Assembly: GCA_025360045.1 (NCBI GenBank)
Contig: JANYCY010000078.1
Span: forward strand, 1-43,395
Direction of reading: 5' to 3'
DNA: 43,395 nucleotides
Source of the DNA: Janthinobacterium sp.
Lineage (GTDB): Bacteria; Pseudomonadota; Gammaproteobacteria; Burkholderiales; Chitinibacteraceae
The notes under the pieces were generated by a model that worked only from the letters and a program-made list of their open reading frames with translations, was not told the origin of the DNA and made no database searches. Positions 8,134 through 16,286 of the stretch are shown here, piece by piece. A program made the position numbers and the translations under genes. Within the stretch, counting starts at the first letter, position 1; each line of letters starts with the position of its first letter.

Positions 8134-8722
8134 TCGTGGGTTTACAATTATTGAGTTATTAGTCGTATTGTTAATTACCTCTGCAATCAGTGGCATTCTG
8201 CTGCAATCTTTGCAACAAGTGATGCATCTACATGAACGGTTTGGAAAAGTATTAATTGATGGAAAATATGAATTACTGCATAGAGATTGGCTATTGCAGC
8301 TTGTTTCTGGCTTAGCTCCAGATGAGACTGGGGGGCTGTATATTTTTAAAGGGGAAGAAAAATCACTCAGCGGCTTAAGCTTTGCCATGCCAGGTAAGCT
8401 GCCAGGTGTTCTTTCACCCTTTAAACTGGAAGCTATTTATCAAGCCAGTGATGACCAAAGTTATTTATATTGGATAGATGTTAATAAAAATAACAAAATG
8501 CCTATATTAAAGTGGAAAGGAAATAAATCAAAATTTATCTATATAGATGACGCGGGTGAAGCGTTCAATGAATGGTCTTTGCTACTCAATAAAATGCAAA
8601 TACAAATTCCGCCTTTGATTATATTTGAATACGGAGAAAAGCAAGATAGAAAATCTCTAGTGTTTAGTATAAAAGTGAGCGGTAAAAGCAATACTACTCC
8701 TCAATTTGTGTGGGGTAAGTAG
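8105..8722 (+). CDS. gspJ: Minor pseudopilin GspJ
   Basis: The 205-residue precursor has a 12-residue leader ending in NNRG, then FTIIELLVVLLITSAISGIL with Glu at +5. GspJ binds GspI and GspK at the pseudopilus tip. The start lies 29 bp inside gspI. The stop codon TAG is contributed by the left end of MITE-like copy C (GTAGTTCGAC), so the natural C terminus may have been altered by that insertion. The length is close to the usual 190-230 residues, so function is probably kept. Confidence 0.85.
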   Translation: MIIQSSSCNNRGFTIIELLVVLLITSAISGILLQSLQQVMHLHERFGKVLIDGKYELLHRDWLLQLVSGLAPDETGGLYIFKGEEKSLSGLSFAMPGKLPGVLSPFKLEAIYQASDDQSYLYWIDVNKNNKMPILKWKGNKSKFIYIDDAGEAFNEWSLLLNKMQIQIPPLIIFEYGEKQDRKSLVFSIKVSGKSNTTPQFVWGK

Positions 8723-8889
8723 TTCGACATAAGTTATAAGCTATTTTTAAATGCAAAATAAAGTGATTTTTGTAAAGTATGCAAGCGCCTTTCTTGCGCA
8801 CCGGCATCTTGGCGCGCAACGACTTCGTTATTTCACACCCTACGAAAAATGCATGATTGAAGAATGTTTGATAATTTATGCCAAGGTAC
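8719..8889 (+). mobile_element. MITE-like element, copy C (about 171 bp)
   Basis: Nearly block-for-block identical to copy B and to the reverse of copy A. Left end GTAGTTCGACATAAGTTAT, right end ATAATTTATGCCAAGGTAC. The internal hairpin uses TATGCAAGCGCCTTTCTTGC and GCGCAACGACTTCGTTATTT plus CACACCCTAC. The left end supplies the gspJ stop codon, and the right end lies 10 bp before gspK. Confidence 0.75.
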
Positions 8890-8899
8890 TGAGTTAAAG

Positions 8900-9910
8900 A
8901 TGAAAAAAAAGGGCTTTATTTTAGTGCTTACATTATGGGTGTTGGTGGCCATTATGTTGGCGGCGGCCTTTTTTTCGGAAAGAGTCGTGCAAGCCGTCCA
9001 TGATGCAAAAATAAGTGAAGAGCATACAGCAGCATTACTTGGAATAAGTGATACTAAAGCTGAGTTATTATTTAGGATGGCAACTGCACCAAATGGCGTT
9101 TATGGCTTGGGTGATAATAACAACGCCGTACGCTTAGATGGTCAATTGTATTTTACGCATGGCAGCTATTTAGAATTACAAGATATGCGAGGCTTAATTA
9201 ATGCCACACAATTTCCAAATCAACAATTAATGGATCTATTGCGTTTAATGGGTATTGATTCTCTAACCATATCGCGCTTAATGGATACCTTGCAAGATTA
9301 TCAAGACGAAGATAATTTGCGTCGTTTAAATGGGGCTGAGGCTGCTGATTACCTTGCCGTGGGTCTTCCGCCGCCACCTAATCGTCCCTTGCGCAGTATC
9401 GAAGAGTTACAAGGCATCTTAGGCTGGAGGGATTTAAATTCAGAATTATTGACCCGTTTAATGGAAAGTATGAGCTTGGGCAAAGAGGTGCAAATTAATT
9501 TGAATACCGCACCCTATGATGTTTTACGGACAATAGAAGGGATGGACGAGCCTAAAACTCGTCGCCTTATGGCCCAAAGAGAGATTGAGCCCTTACTCTC
9601 CATTAATGCAGTTGCGGCGATCACAGGCAAAGATGCCGATTGGGTGATGTCTTTACGCAACGGCGTTGTAAGTGCAGCAGCAGTGCGTGTGAATCAATTT
9701 GCCAAGAGCCTACCTTGGGTGCTACGTTATGACATAGTGCTTACACCAAAGTCTGAGTTTTCGCCTTGGCATATTAATTACGCTTATAAAATCCCTAAGA
9801 AAGAGCGGTCTGATCATGAAATCCCCCTTCCTGCTCTACTCTTACAGCCTACTTCCTCGGGCCAAGCGCCTGTTTTACCCAGCCAGGGGGGAGCCCTATT
9901 GTTTAGATGA
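8900..9910 (+). CDS. gspK: Minor pseudopilin GspK
   Basis: The large (336-residue) pseudopilin caps the pseudopilus and is thought to control its length. The ATG at 8900 gives a leader MKKKG and then FILVLTLWVLVAIMLAAAF. As usual for GspK, Glu at +5 is absent. The mature part holds the all-alpha GspK domain, 'LQDYQDEDNLRRLNGAEAADY' being the characteristic metal-binding acidic stretch, and a helix-hairpin-helix-like repeat ('LNTAPYDVLRTIEGMDEPKT'). The C-terminal 30 residues are Pro/Gln/Leu-rich and encoded in DNA that also encodes the start of gspL in another frame. Copy C of the MITE-like element lies just upstream. Confidence 0.9.
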   Translation: MKKKGFILVLTLWVLVAIMLAAAFFSERVVQAVHDAKISEEHTAALLGISDTKAELLFRMATAPNGVYGLGDNNNAVRLDGQLYFTHGSYLELQDMRGLINATQFPNQQLMDLLRLMGIDSLTISRLMDTLQDYQDEDNLRRLNGAEAADYLAVGLPPPPNRPLRSIEELQGILGWRDLNSELLTRLMESMSLGKEVQINLNTAPYDVLRTIEGMDEPKTRRLMAQREIEPLLSINAVAAITGKDADWVMSLRNGVVSAAAVRVNQFAKSLPWVLRYDIVLTPKSEFSPWHINYAYKIPKKERSDHEIPLPALLLQPTSSGQAPVLPSQGGALLFR

Positions 9911-10859
9911 AAAAGGTTGGGGCAAGCAGGCCGTATTAACTAGAGCAAAATGCTATTACCAATTCATAGATTTAACGGGTGTGTCTTGGTGGATGCGTAT
10001 GCAGGCGCTCAACTTGCAACTTCCCCTTTTTTTTAAATTAGCTCAGCCTAACTATCACATTGTTTGGCGGGGAAGCATTGCCTGCATTTGGGCTTGGGAA
10101 GGGGCCAGCTCTGCGATTCCAGAGACTTTATATTTTCTAGAGCAAAGCGAGGGCTTGTATTGCTTGGCTTTAGCCGATGGCTTTGAGGGCCAATATTGGC
10201 GGGAGGGTATTTTACGTGGCAGTCGTTGGTGGCATGCTGCGCCTAATAATCAGGAATGGATTAATTTTCAGCGTAGCCTAAGTCTTCAACCTACAGAGCA
10301 GCGTGCCGAATACGAAATAAGTAGGGAAAAGCACCTGCCTAAGCCTTGGGGGCAAGAGCTGGGGGTGCATTTATTGCTGGCTCAGAATATAGAAATATTA
10401 TGTTACGGCACATTATTAATGATTTTTGTATGGTTAACCTTCGCTGTGCAATTGCAGATTTATCAATTGAAGCAGGGAGTGATTGCCTTACAAGTGCAGA
10501 ATAAAAAAATGGCACAGCAAGCACACTACTTGCTAGAGGCAAGGCAAGCAGCCTTAGATGGCATCGCAAAAATTCACCAATATCAGACCCTACAGCCGCC
10601 TGCATCGCAGCTTAATTATATGGCGGTGCTTGCCCAAGCTTTGCCTGCTAATGCAACCTTAAAAGAATGGGAGTATCACGATGGCAGTATTCGCATTGTG
10701 GTACAAGGCGAAGAAAACGTCCCGCTTTCTAGAGCCGCCTTAGTTGAAGCATTGCGCAAGCAAAAACTCATTGAATCGGTTATTTCCTTAAGTGCGCCAG
10801 ATAATAAATCTTTGGCTTTTATGCTTAATCGTCATGAAGTAGCTCGTTCAGGAAAATAA
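9816..10859 (+). CDS. gspL: T2SS inner-membrane protein GspL
   Basis: This 347-residue bitopic protein links cytosolic GspE to periplasmic GspM. It has a cytoplasmic actin-like half (about 1-185), a membrane helix near 190-215 ('LCYGTLLMIFVWLTFAVQL'), a coiled-coil stretch rich in Gln, and a small periplasmic ferredoxin-like domain near the C terminus. The first ATG overlaps gspK by 95 bp; residues resembling the GspL start ('RLFYPARGEPYCLDEKGWG') fall inside that overlap, so a good part of it appears real. The exact start is uncertain. Assignment uses topology and gene order as much as sequence. Confidence 0.82.
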   Translation: MKSPFLLYSYSLLPRAKRLFYPARGEPYCLDEKGWGKQAVLTRAKCYYQFIDLTGVSWWMRMQALNLQLPLFFKLAQPNYHIVWRGSIACIWAWEGASSAIPETLYFLEQSEGLYCLALADGFEGQYWREGILRGSRWWHAAPNNQEWINFQRSLSLQPTEQRAEYEISREKHLPKPWGQELGVHLLLAQNIEILCYGTLLMIFVWLTFAVQLQIYQLKQGVIALQVQNKKMAQQAHYLLEARQAALDGIAKIHQYQTLQPPASQLNYMAVLAQALPANATLKEWEYHDGSIRIVVQGEENVPLSRAALVEALRKQKLIESVISLSAPDNKSLAFMLNRHEVARSGK

Positions 10860-10860
10860 A

Positions 10861-11451
10861 ATGTTTCCAGCTCTTCGATCAGAATTGGCTCAAAAGCCAC
10901 GGCTACGCTTTGGGCTAGTGGTTATTTTATTAATTTTATGGGCTTACTACCTACTCATGCAGCGTGAGCAGCTTGGTTTGGCACGGGAAGCTTATCTTAA
11001 GCAAGCCAGTGAGAACCAAAGACAGTTTAGCCATTTAAGGGAGAGGGCTTGGCCTGATCGTGCCTCAGCGGTAGCAGCAAGCTTACAAAAAGAGCAGCAG
11101 CGTTTTTGGCAGGGAGCAGAAATAGATCTGCAGCTTGCTGCTTGGCAAGATTGGCTTAATCGGCAACTGATTAGCCTAAAGGTAGAGCAAGCAAAGGTAG
11201 AGGTGGTTGAAGTTGAAAATACCAGTGGGATGGCTGAATGGATACCCATGCGTGCAAAAGTTGGCTTTAGCTATAACAGCCAAGCCGTGCAGGATTTATT
11301 ACAAAAAATGGACGAGAGCGACAAACTCATACAAGTGGAGTCGCTCTCGCTTAGAAAAGGCGCTAGGGTCGAGCTAAGCGTGCAATCTTTTGCACTACCC
11401 CAAAAGTCAGCGGCACTCAACACCGCTCCCAGCGCAGATAACAGTAAATGA
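10861..11451 (+). CDS. gspM: T2SS inner-membrane protein GspM
   Basis: The 196-residue protein has a short cytoplasmic tail, one membrane helix ('FGLVVILLILWAYYLLM', about 17-33), a helical linker and a periplasmic ferredoxin-like domain. This is the GspM plan, in which the protein dimerises with GspL in the platform. It begins 1 bp after gspL and its stop overlaps the next ATG (ATGA). The Pro/Ala/Ser-rich C-terminal tail is unremarkable. Sequence similarity in this family is low, so order and topology carry the call. Confidence 0.83.
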   Translation: MFPALRSELAQKPRLRFGLVVILLILWAYYLLMQREQLGLAREAYLKQASENQRQFSHLRERAWPDRASAVAASLQKEQQRFWQGAEIDLQLAAWQDWLNRQLISLKVEQAKVEVVEVENTSGMAEWIPMRAKVGFSYNSQAVQDLLQKMDESDKLIQVESLSLRKGARVELSVQSFALPQKSAALNTAPSADNSK

Positions 11452-11885
11452 AGCCCACTCTATGGCTTGCCCCTGTATGTTTACTACTCTTGGGCTGCGG
11501 TCTTATTTATGCCTTTAGCCCCGCCCTCCCCAAAATAAGCACTCGGCACATTGCCCGTGAGGATTGGTTAATGCCCAAGGAAAAGCGCATCGATCAGCTG
11601 AATGTGCAACGATTAAAAGAGCGCAATTTATGGGGAGAGAGTGTAGCAAGTACGGTGGCAACGAGTGAGCCTTTGAATTCGCCGGATTGGAATATTATCG
11701 GCGTGGCAAATACGGGGGTAAAGGCCTACATACTCCTTAGCTTTAATAATCAACCTGACAAACTGATCGAGTTAAAACAAGGAGACTCCTTGCCTGGAGG
11801 GGCAAAAATTCTTGCGATTGAACAAGATAAAATTCGTATTTTGCTGAACGGAAAATCTCGTCAACTCTTCTTGCAGCGTGATTAA
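11448..11885 (+). CDS. Short GspC/XpsN-like protein (HR domain only)
   Basis: The 145-residue protein has an N-terminal membrane anchor ('LWLAPVCLLLLGCGLIYAF') and a C-terminal region that fits the homology region (HR) of GspC: 'WNIIGVANTGVKAYILLSF', then 'IELKQGDSLPGGAKILAIEQ' and 'KIRILLNGKSRQLFL'. In other systems the GspC HR domain binds the N0 domain of the secretin and so couples inner and outer membranes. The PDZ or coiled-coil domain that follows HR in classical GspC is absent. Its place between gspM and gspD equals that of xpsN in the Xanthomonas xps operon. It overlaps gspM by 4 bp. Confidence 0.78.
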   Translation: MKPTLWLAPVCLLLLGCGLIYAFSPALPKISTRHIAREDWLMPKEKRIDQLNVQRLKERNLWGESVASTVATSEPLNSPDWNIIGVANTGVKAYILLSFNNQPDKLIELKQGDSLPGGAKILAIEQDKIRILLNGKSRQLFLQRD

Positions 11886-11886
11886 A

Positions 11887-14139
11887 ATGACTATAAAAAC
11901 CAGCAAGGCCAGTGATCCATATTCAGCAAGCATTTTTCGTTTAAAACCCAGCATGGCTTGCCTTGGCGTGCTCCTTTTGAGCGGCTGTGCCAGTGTAGAA
12001 GAACAATGGACAAGGCATGATACCCTGCCTATACCCCCCGCTGTTGTATGGTCTGGTGCAGAAAAAAATGTGACCAGAGAGCAAAATATTGAGCCAAGTA
12101 AAATACAATTAAGCAACACGCCCACCCCACCTAAGCCCGAAATTGTCAGTACAGTACGCTCTGCTCCGCCTGCTAAACTAGTGAATGAAGTAGCCGACAT
12201 TAATCTTAATTTTGATCAAATAAGTTTAAGCAACTTTATTAATGTGGTGTACGGCACGATTTTAAAGCGTAATTTTAGTATCGATCCCAGCCTAGTCGCT
12301 CGTAAAGATCTGATTAGCTTTCGCACCTCCAAAGCACAAACCCCCACCCAGGTGCTTAGCACAGTGCAGCTGCTCCTCAAAAGCTATGGAGTCGCCGTTA
12401 CCGATGTGGGTGGTTTTTATCGAATTGTTCCAGATAGCAATACCAGTGGCTTTATGCCAGAAATTCGGCGCGGCTTTGCTTTGCCAGAAGCGCCCGTTGC
12501 GCTACGGCCTATTTTTCAATTGATTGAGCTAAAGAGTGTACGCACCTCAGATGTGGCTAACTGGGTTAAACAAATGTTTGGCAATCGGGTACAGCTGCAA
12601 GAAGATCCATCCAGAAATGGCATTTTACTCTCGGGTAATAGCGATGATGTCGCCGCGGCGCTAGAAGCGATTAATGTGCTGGATCAGCCCGCGATGCGGG
12701 GTAGAGTCAGTAAGCGGATCAGCCCTATTTTTTGGTCTGCTGACGAGCTATCTCGCAAGCTAACCGAAGTCTTAATGACAGAAGGCTATTTTGTTGGCAC
12801 AGGCGCTGGTAGTACTGCACCGATTAACCTAATCCCTGTACCGGCGATTAATGCTTTACTGGTTTTTTCTGTGGATCAAAAAAATCTAGACCATGTGATT
12901 GAGTGGGTAAAGCAGCTTGATCAAACCCCTAGTAATGACAATGCTTCAGGTTTTTTTACCTACGCCGTACGCCATTTAGACGCTGAAGAGCTAGCTAAAA
13001 CCATTCAAGAGGTCATGGGAGGGGGGGCGGCAGCGGCTGGGAAAACATCGGCTCGCGTGGTGGTGAGCCGTGCTAGTAATAGCCTGATTATTCAAGGTGG
13101 GGCAGATACCTATCGGCAAATTATGGCTCTAATGCGCGAGATAGATCGGCCTGCGCCATCGGTTTTGATAGCAGTAACCGTCGCGGAAGTGACCCTTAAC
13201 GATAAACAAAATTTGGGCATCGAATGGGCTTTTTCGGGTAGTAATCCTGATCTAAAAGGCGGCACTCTGGGCGGCTTGGGTATTGGTACTACTGGGCTAA
13301 CCATTAACTTTTTACGCGGCCTAGATATCCGCGCCGTACTCAATGCACTGGCCACCAATAATAAAGCGCAAATTCTCTCTAGCCCACGTCTTATGGCTAG
13401 AAACGGCGAGCAAGCCACCATCCAAGTCGGTAAAGAAGTCCCTATTGTCACTAGTCAGCAAAGCAATGCCAGCACGGCCACCGCCACGCCCGGCACACCA
13501 AGTAGTGGCGTGATTTTGCAGACCATTCAGTACCGCAGCACGGGTGTTATTTTAAAAGTAAAACCAGTGATCCATGCGGGGGGCTGGGTGGATTTAGATG
13601 TTTCACAAGAAGTCAGCGACGCAGCAGAAACCAAAAGTGGCGTCAATAACACCCCAACTTTTAGCACCCGCAAAGTAGACACCAAACTCTCGCTCAAAGA
13701 TGGCAGTACCGTGATGCTGGCAGGCCTGATGTCACAAGCCCGATCAAATGCGGATAGCGGTATTCCGCTGCTTAAAGACATCCCTATTGCTGGGCAACTC
13801 TTTCGCAGCAATATCGACAGCAGCGAGCGCACCGAACTCCTTGTGCTCATCACCCCTTACGTGATCAATAATGATCAAGACGCACAAGCCATCACCCAAA
13901 CCTTCCGCTCGCAACTGGGCAACTGGGCGCAAAGTGACACCTTACCCACTCGCTCTACAGCTGCGGCCAGTCTTGTCAATAAGCCGACTAGCCCTGTCGT
14001 GGCCAGCCCAGCAGCCAGTGAAGTTCAATCTACGGAAGCCGCCCCCGCCGTCGCGCCACCACCTGTCTACCTACCCCCAGCAGCAGGCAAACGCATCACC
14101 GATCCCGGCTTACTTAAAGAGCTAGGCATAAAAAATTAA
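11887..14139 (+). CDS. gspD: Type II secretion secretin GspD (lipoprotein)
   Basis: This outer-membrane channel multimer is 750 residues from the ATG at 11887; a GTG 9 bp upstream is an alternative start. The N terminus is a lipoprotein signal with lipobox LLSGC (Cys34), so the secretin may be lipid-anchored and may not need a separate pilotin. Next come the N0 domain ('INLNFDQISLSNFINVVYG'), N1-N3 repeats with 'PSRNGILLSG' and 'RASNSLIIQGG', and the secretin domain with 'ILSSPRLMARNGEQATIQVG', 'VPIVTSQ', 'DGSTVMLAGLM' and 'GIPLLKDIPIAGQLFR'. A Pro/Ala-rich tail ends the protein. It is the last gene of the operon; no clear terminator follows before the R1 repeats. Confidence 0.95.
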   Translation: MTIKTSKASDPYSASIFRLKPSMACLGVLLLSGCASVEEQWTRHDTLPIPPAVVWSGAEKNVTREQNIEPSKIQLSNTPTPPKPEIVSTVRSAPPAKLVNEVADINLNFDQISLSNFINVVYGTILKRNFSIDPSLVARKDLISFRTSKAQTPTQVLSTVQLLLKSYGVAVTDVGGFYRIVPDSNTSGFMPEIRRGFALPEAPVALRPIFQLIELKSVRTSDVANWVKQMFGNRVQLQEDPSRNGILLSGNSDDVAAALEAINVLDQPAMRGRVSKRISPIFWSADELSRKLTEVLMTEGYFVGTGAGSTAPINLIPVPAINALLVFSVDQKNLDHVIEWVKQLDQTPSNDNASGFFTYAVRHLDAEELAKTIQEVMGGGAAAAGKTSARVVVSRASNSLIIQGGADTYRQIMALMREIDRPAPSVLIAVTVAEVTLNDKQNLGIEWAFSGSNPDLKGGTLGGLGIGTTGLTINFLRGLDIRAVLNALATNNKAQILSSPRLMARNGEQATIQVGKEVPIVTSQQSNASTATATPGTPSSGVILQTIQYRSTGVILKVKPVIHAGGWVDLDVSQEVSDAAETKSGVNNTPTFSTRKVDTKLSLKDGSTVMLAGLMSQARSNADSGIPLLKDIPIAGQLFRSNIDSSERTELLVLITPYVINNDQDAQAITQTFRSQLGNWAQSDTLPTRSTAAASLVNKPTSPVVASPAASEVQSTEAAPAVAPPPVYLPPAAGKRITDPGLLKELGIKN

Positions 14140-14166
14140 GAGAAAGATAAGCCCCTTTATAAAAAA

Positions 14167-14202
14167 CGTAGCTCGGATGAGCCAAAGGCGTTATCCGACA
14201 GC
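14167..14202 (+). repeat. Dispersed palindromic repeat, family R1
   Basis: CGTAGCTCGGATGAGCC then AAAGGCGTTATCCGACAGC downstream of gspD. The arms CGGAT and ATCCG are complementary. Confidence 0.65.
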
Positions 14203-14338
14203 AATCCTCACCTAAAAATCGTCGAGCAAATCATTCAAAGCCCTTACCAGCCCGCTCAATCATCAAACCGCAGCAGCGAGTAGCACATGCTTGCGGCCGA
14301 TGATCACATCCAGCCGTTTTATGTTGGCGGTAAAAACA

Positions 14339-14370
14339 GTCGGATAACGCCTCCGGCTCATCCGACTTAC
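14339..14370 (-). repeat. Dispersed palindromic repeat, family R1 (inverted)
   Basis: GTCGGATAACGCCTCCGGC followed by TCATCCGACTTAC is an inverted partner of the copy at 14167-14202. Together they bracket about 140 bp with no gene. Confidence 0.65.
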
Positions 14371-14383
14371 AGAAGCTTAAGGC

Positions 14384-14410
14384 AAAAAAAACGGCCCGCA
14401 GGCCGTTTTT
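14384..14410 (-). terminator. Rho-independent terminator of the secreted-protein gene
   Basis: On the minus strand, ACGGCC-TGC-GGGCCGT followed by a run of eight T residues, 16 bp past the stop codon of the gene at 14426-15862. Strong, compact hairpin. Confidence 0.85.
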
Positions 14411-14425
14411 GATGATGACTACATC

Positions 14426-15862
14426 TTACAAACCATTCGCAAAGCCGCTGGATTCGGCCAAGCCATTTGGGGTGTTGATATAATGTTGTACACGCAGGCC
14501 ACCGGTTGGGGCGGTGACTTTAATGCGGTAGTTACCTGCTGGCAAGGTCCCCACGGCCGCATCGATCTGTGCACTGGTGTAATTCAGTGCACCACCGTTG
14601 GCTTTCATAGTGGCTAATACGGCCGTATTACCTACTTGCACCCCTTGGGCGTTCATGACGACAATCGTGGGTGCAGCATCAATAGAGCCGGTATTGATAA
14701 AGCGTAATACCGAGTAATAACCAGGCGCATTGCTCGCGGCAATAAAGTTATCTGCAAAGGCTGTTTTACCGTTGCTAACAATAGCGTAAGCATTGATTGC
14801 TGAGACCGTTGAATCCGCGTCGGTTGCTACAGATTTCTTGAGCACAGCAGAAATCTTCGGTGTAAAGACAGGGATATCTGCTGTGCCATTCACTGTCAGG
14901 CAAGCGAAGTACGAGGTCGCATTTGCAGCAGCAAGGGTTAGAGGGAGATCAACATTGGCTGTACCAGCGGTGGTTACTGCTGTTGAAAGACCTGTTGTGC
15001 AGTTTGCATCGTTGGCTAATTGCAGGCTAGAGCCAGTAGGCCAAGATGCACCGTTAGGTGAAACGGTTACCGTTAAGCCGAGTGCACCAGCACCTGTTGC
15101 ATTGGTTGCCGTGTTGTAAGCTGTTGCACCTACACCACCAGGTCTCAATGCAGTGCCATCCGCGACAGCAATATTACCTAAATTGAGTAGCACTAGGTTT
15201 GTAAGGTATGCGCCAGCACCTACCGTTCCAACGGTAAATTTTTTGCCATTGGATGATGCATTTTGTACATCTATAACCTTGTTATCTGTGCTAGCGGTAG
15301 CTGTAAGCGTAATCCCCGCTGCGCTGGTAAATGCAGCGACTGCCGCACCACTGTCTGTTCCTAGTACAATCCCTGTCCCCCCAGGTCCGCCATAATTGCT
15401 TAATGCAACTGTGATATTCACTTTTCCACCCACAGTTGCGAGGGCTGATTTGATATTCTTAAATGCTGGGGTGGTTAAGGTAACGATCGGCACCGTGCCA
15501 GCCGCAACTGTCAAATTAGTGAGTACGGTTAAAACATCACCATTGGCATTTAAAGACCCGACTGTTGTATAAGTACCCCCCCCCGTTCCTGTGACCCCGA
15601 CCGTTGGAACAGCATTAAATTTAGCACCGCCACTGAGTGTAAATGTGGTAACCAAGGATCCCCCTATTGGCGTGCTCGCAGCTCCCGTAAATGCAACGTT
15701 TGTTGCTGGAGTTGTTACTGTGGTGTCATCATAAGCTGCACCAAATGAATCCGCTGCAATATTAATGTTAGTTGCAGTTGTTGTGCCAGCAAAGGCGCTC
15801 ATACCTGTCGTACCCAGCGCAGCAGCGATGGCTAATTTTAAGGCTAAATTGCTTAACTTCAT
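14426..15862 (-). CDS. Secreted Ala/Thr/Gly/Val-rich surface protein, unrecognised family
   Basis: From the ATG at 15862 (AGGGGTG ribosome site 5 bp upstream) the protein is 478 residues with a clear Sec signal peptide (KLSNLALKLAIAAALGTTG...SAFA, cleavage about residue 25). The mature part is low-complexity, very rich in Ala, Thr, Gly and Val, poor in charged residues and with a few Cys, the composition of S-layer, fimbrial or adhesin-like beta proteins. The last ~100 residues are more ordered ('YYSVLRFINTGS', 'PAGNYRIKVTAP', 'LRVQHYINTPNGLAESSGF'). A strong terminator and good ribosome site suggest high expression. It is convergent with the T2SS operon and could be a T2SS substrate or surface layer component; that is inference. 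No named domain is recognised. Confidence 0.75.
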   Translation of the reverse strand: MKLSNLALKLAIAAALGTTGMSAFAGTTTATNINIAADSFGAAYDDTTVTTPATNVAFTGAASTPIGGSLVTTFTLSGGAKFNAVPTVGVTGTGGGTYTTVGSLNANGDVLTVLTNLTVAAGTVPIVTLTTPAFKNIKSALATVGGKVNITVALSNYGGPGGTGIVLGTDSGAAVAAFTSAAGITLTATASTDNKVIDVQNASSNGKKFTVGTVGAGAYLTNLVLLNLGNIAVADGTALRPGGVGATAYNTATNATGAGALGLTVTVSPNGASWPTGSSLQLANDANCTTGLSTAVTTAGTANVDLPLTLAAANATSYFACLTVNGTADIPVFTPKISAVLKKSVATDADSTVSAINAYAIVSNGKTAFADNFIAASNAPGYYSVLRFINTGSIDAAPTIVVMNAQGVQVGNTAVLATMKANGGALNYTSAQIDAAVGTLPAGNYRIKVTAPTGGLRVQHYINTPNGLAESSGFANGL

Positions 15863-16103
15863 GGTTACACCCCTAGATATAAGTAAGATATATTCGCAAG
15901 CAGTATTAAGTAACCACGTAAGCTTGCGCGTCAGAAATGACAATTAAATATAGACGACAAATGGTTTTTTTTCCGGTGATGAAGAAAAATTTCATCAAAA
16001 TTTTTTCAGTATCAAATAAAGAGGCAGAAAACAAGCGGTGATTTATGTGTTTTGCTCAGGCACCGTCTTAACATCAGATTACAAAAGCCTTTGCATAAAA
16101 CAA

Positions 16104-16131
16104 GCTGTGCGGATGAGCGGTAGGCGTTTTT
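16104..16131 (+). repeat. Dispersed palindromic repeat, family R1 (partial)
   Basis: GTGCGGATGAGCGGTAGGCG followed by TTTTT; the right arm is missing. It abuts the complete copy at 16132-16166. Confidence 0.5.
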
Positions 16132-16166
16132 CGTAGCTCGGATGAGCGAAGCGTTATCCGACAGTC
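16132..16166 (+). repeat. Dispersed palindromic repeat, family R1
   Basis: GTAGCTCGGATGAGCGAAGC then GTTATCCGACAGTC, close to the copies at 7141-7169 and 14167-14202. Confidence 0.65.
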
Positions 16167-16196
16167 TTCGTGCCTTAAGCTAGGCGATGCACTTTT

Positions 16197-16250
16197 GTAG
16201 GGTGCAAAACGCCGTAGGCGTTACGCACCGCGCGGCAGGGTGCGCAGCGA
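16197..16250 (+). repeat. Dispersed palindromic repeat, family R2
   Basis: GTAGGGTGCAAAACGCC-GTA-GGCGTTACGCACC, then a second GGGTGCGCAG arm. Same core as the repeats at 16919, 16992, 19519 and 26574 and as the hairpin inside the MITE-like elements. Confidence 0.6.
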
Positions 16251-16286
16251 TTTGCGCTGTCTATAATGCTGGGACAGGAGATTAAT

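Larger units (their letters stand above)
15863..16286. other. Divergent intergenic region (surface protein / GH19 gene)
   Basis: The 424 bp contain an AT-rich stretch (15940-16030) likely to hold the minus-strand promoter, two R1 repeats and one R2 repeat. TATAAT at 16262-16267 lies 19 bp before the GH19 start and could be its -10 box, but no good -35 box is visible because the R2 repeat ends just upstream. Confidence 0.4.

Noticed and set aside
8864-8899. N-terminal extension of GspK upstream of 8900
   Set aside because: It lies largely in MITE copy C, and MKKKG-FILVL from 8900 is a standard class III leader.
14793-15395. Plus-strand open frames inside the secreted-protein gene
   Set aside because: They are antisense shadows of a repetitive Ala/Thr/Gly-rich gene and have no ribosome sites or domain features.
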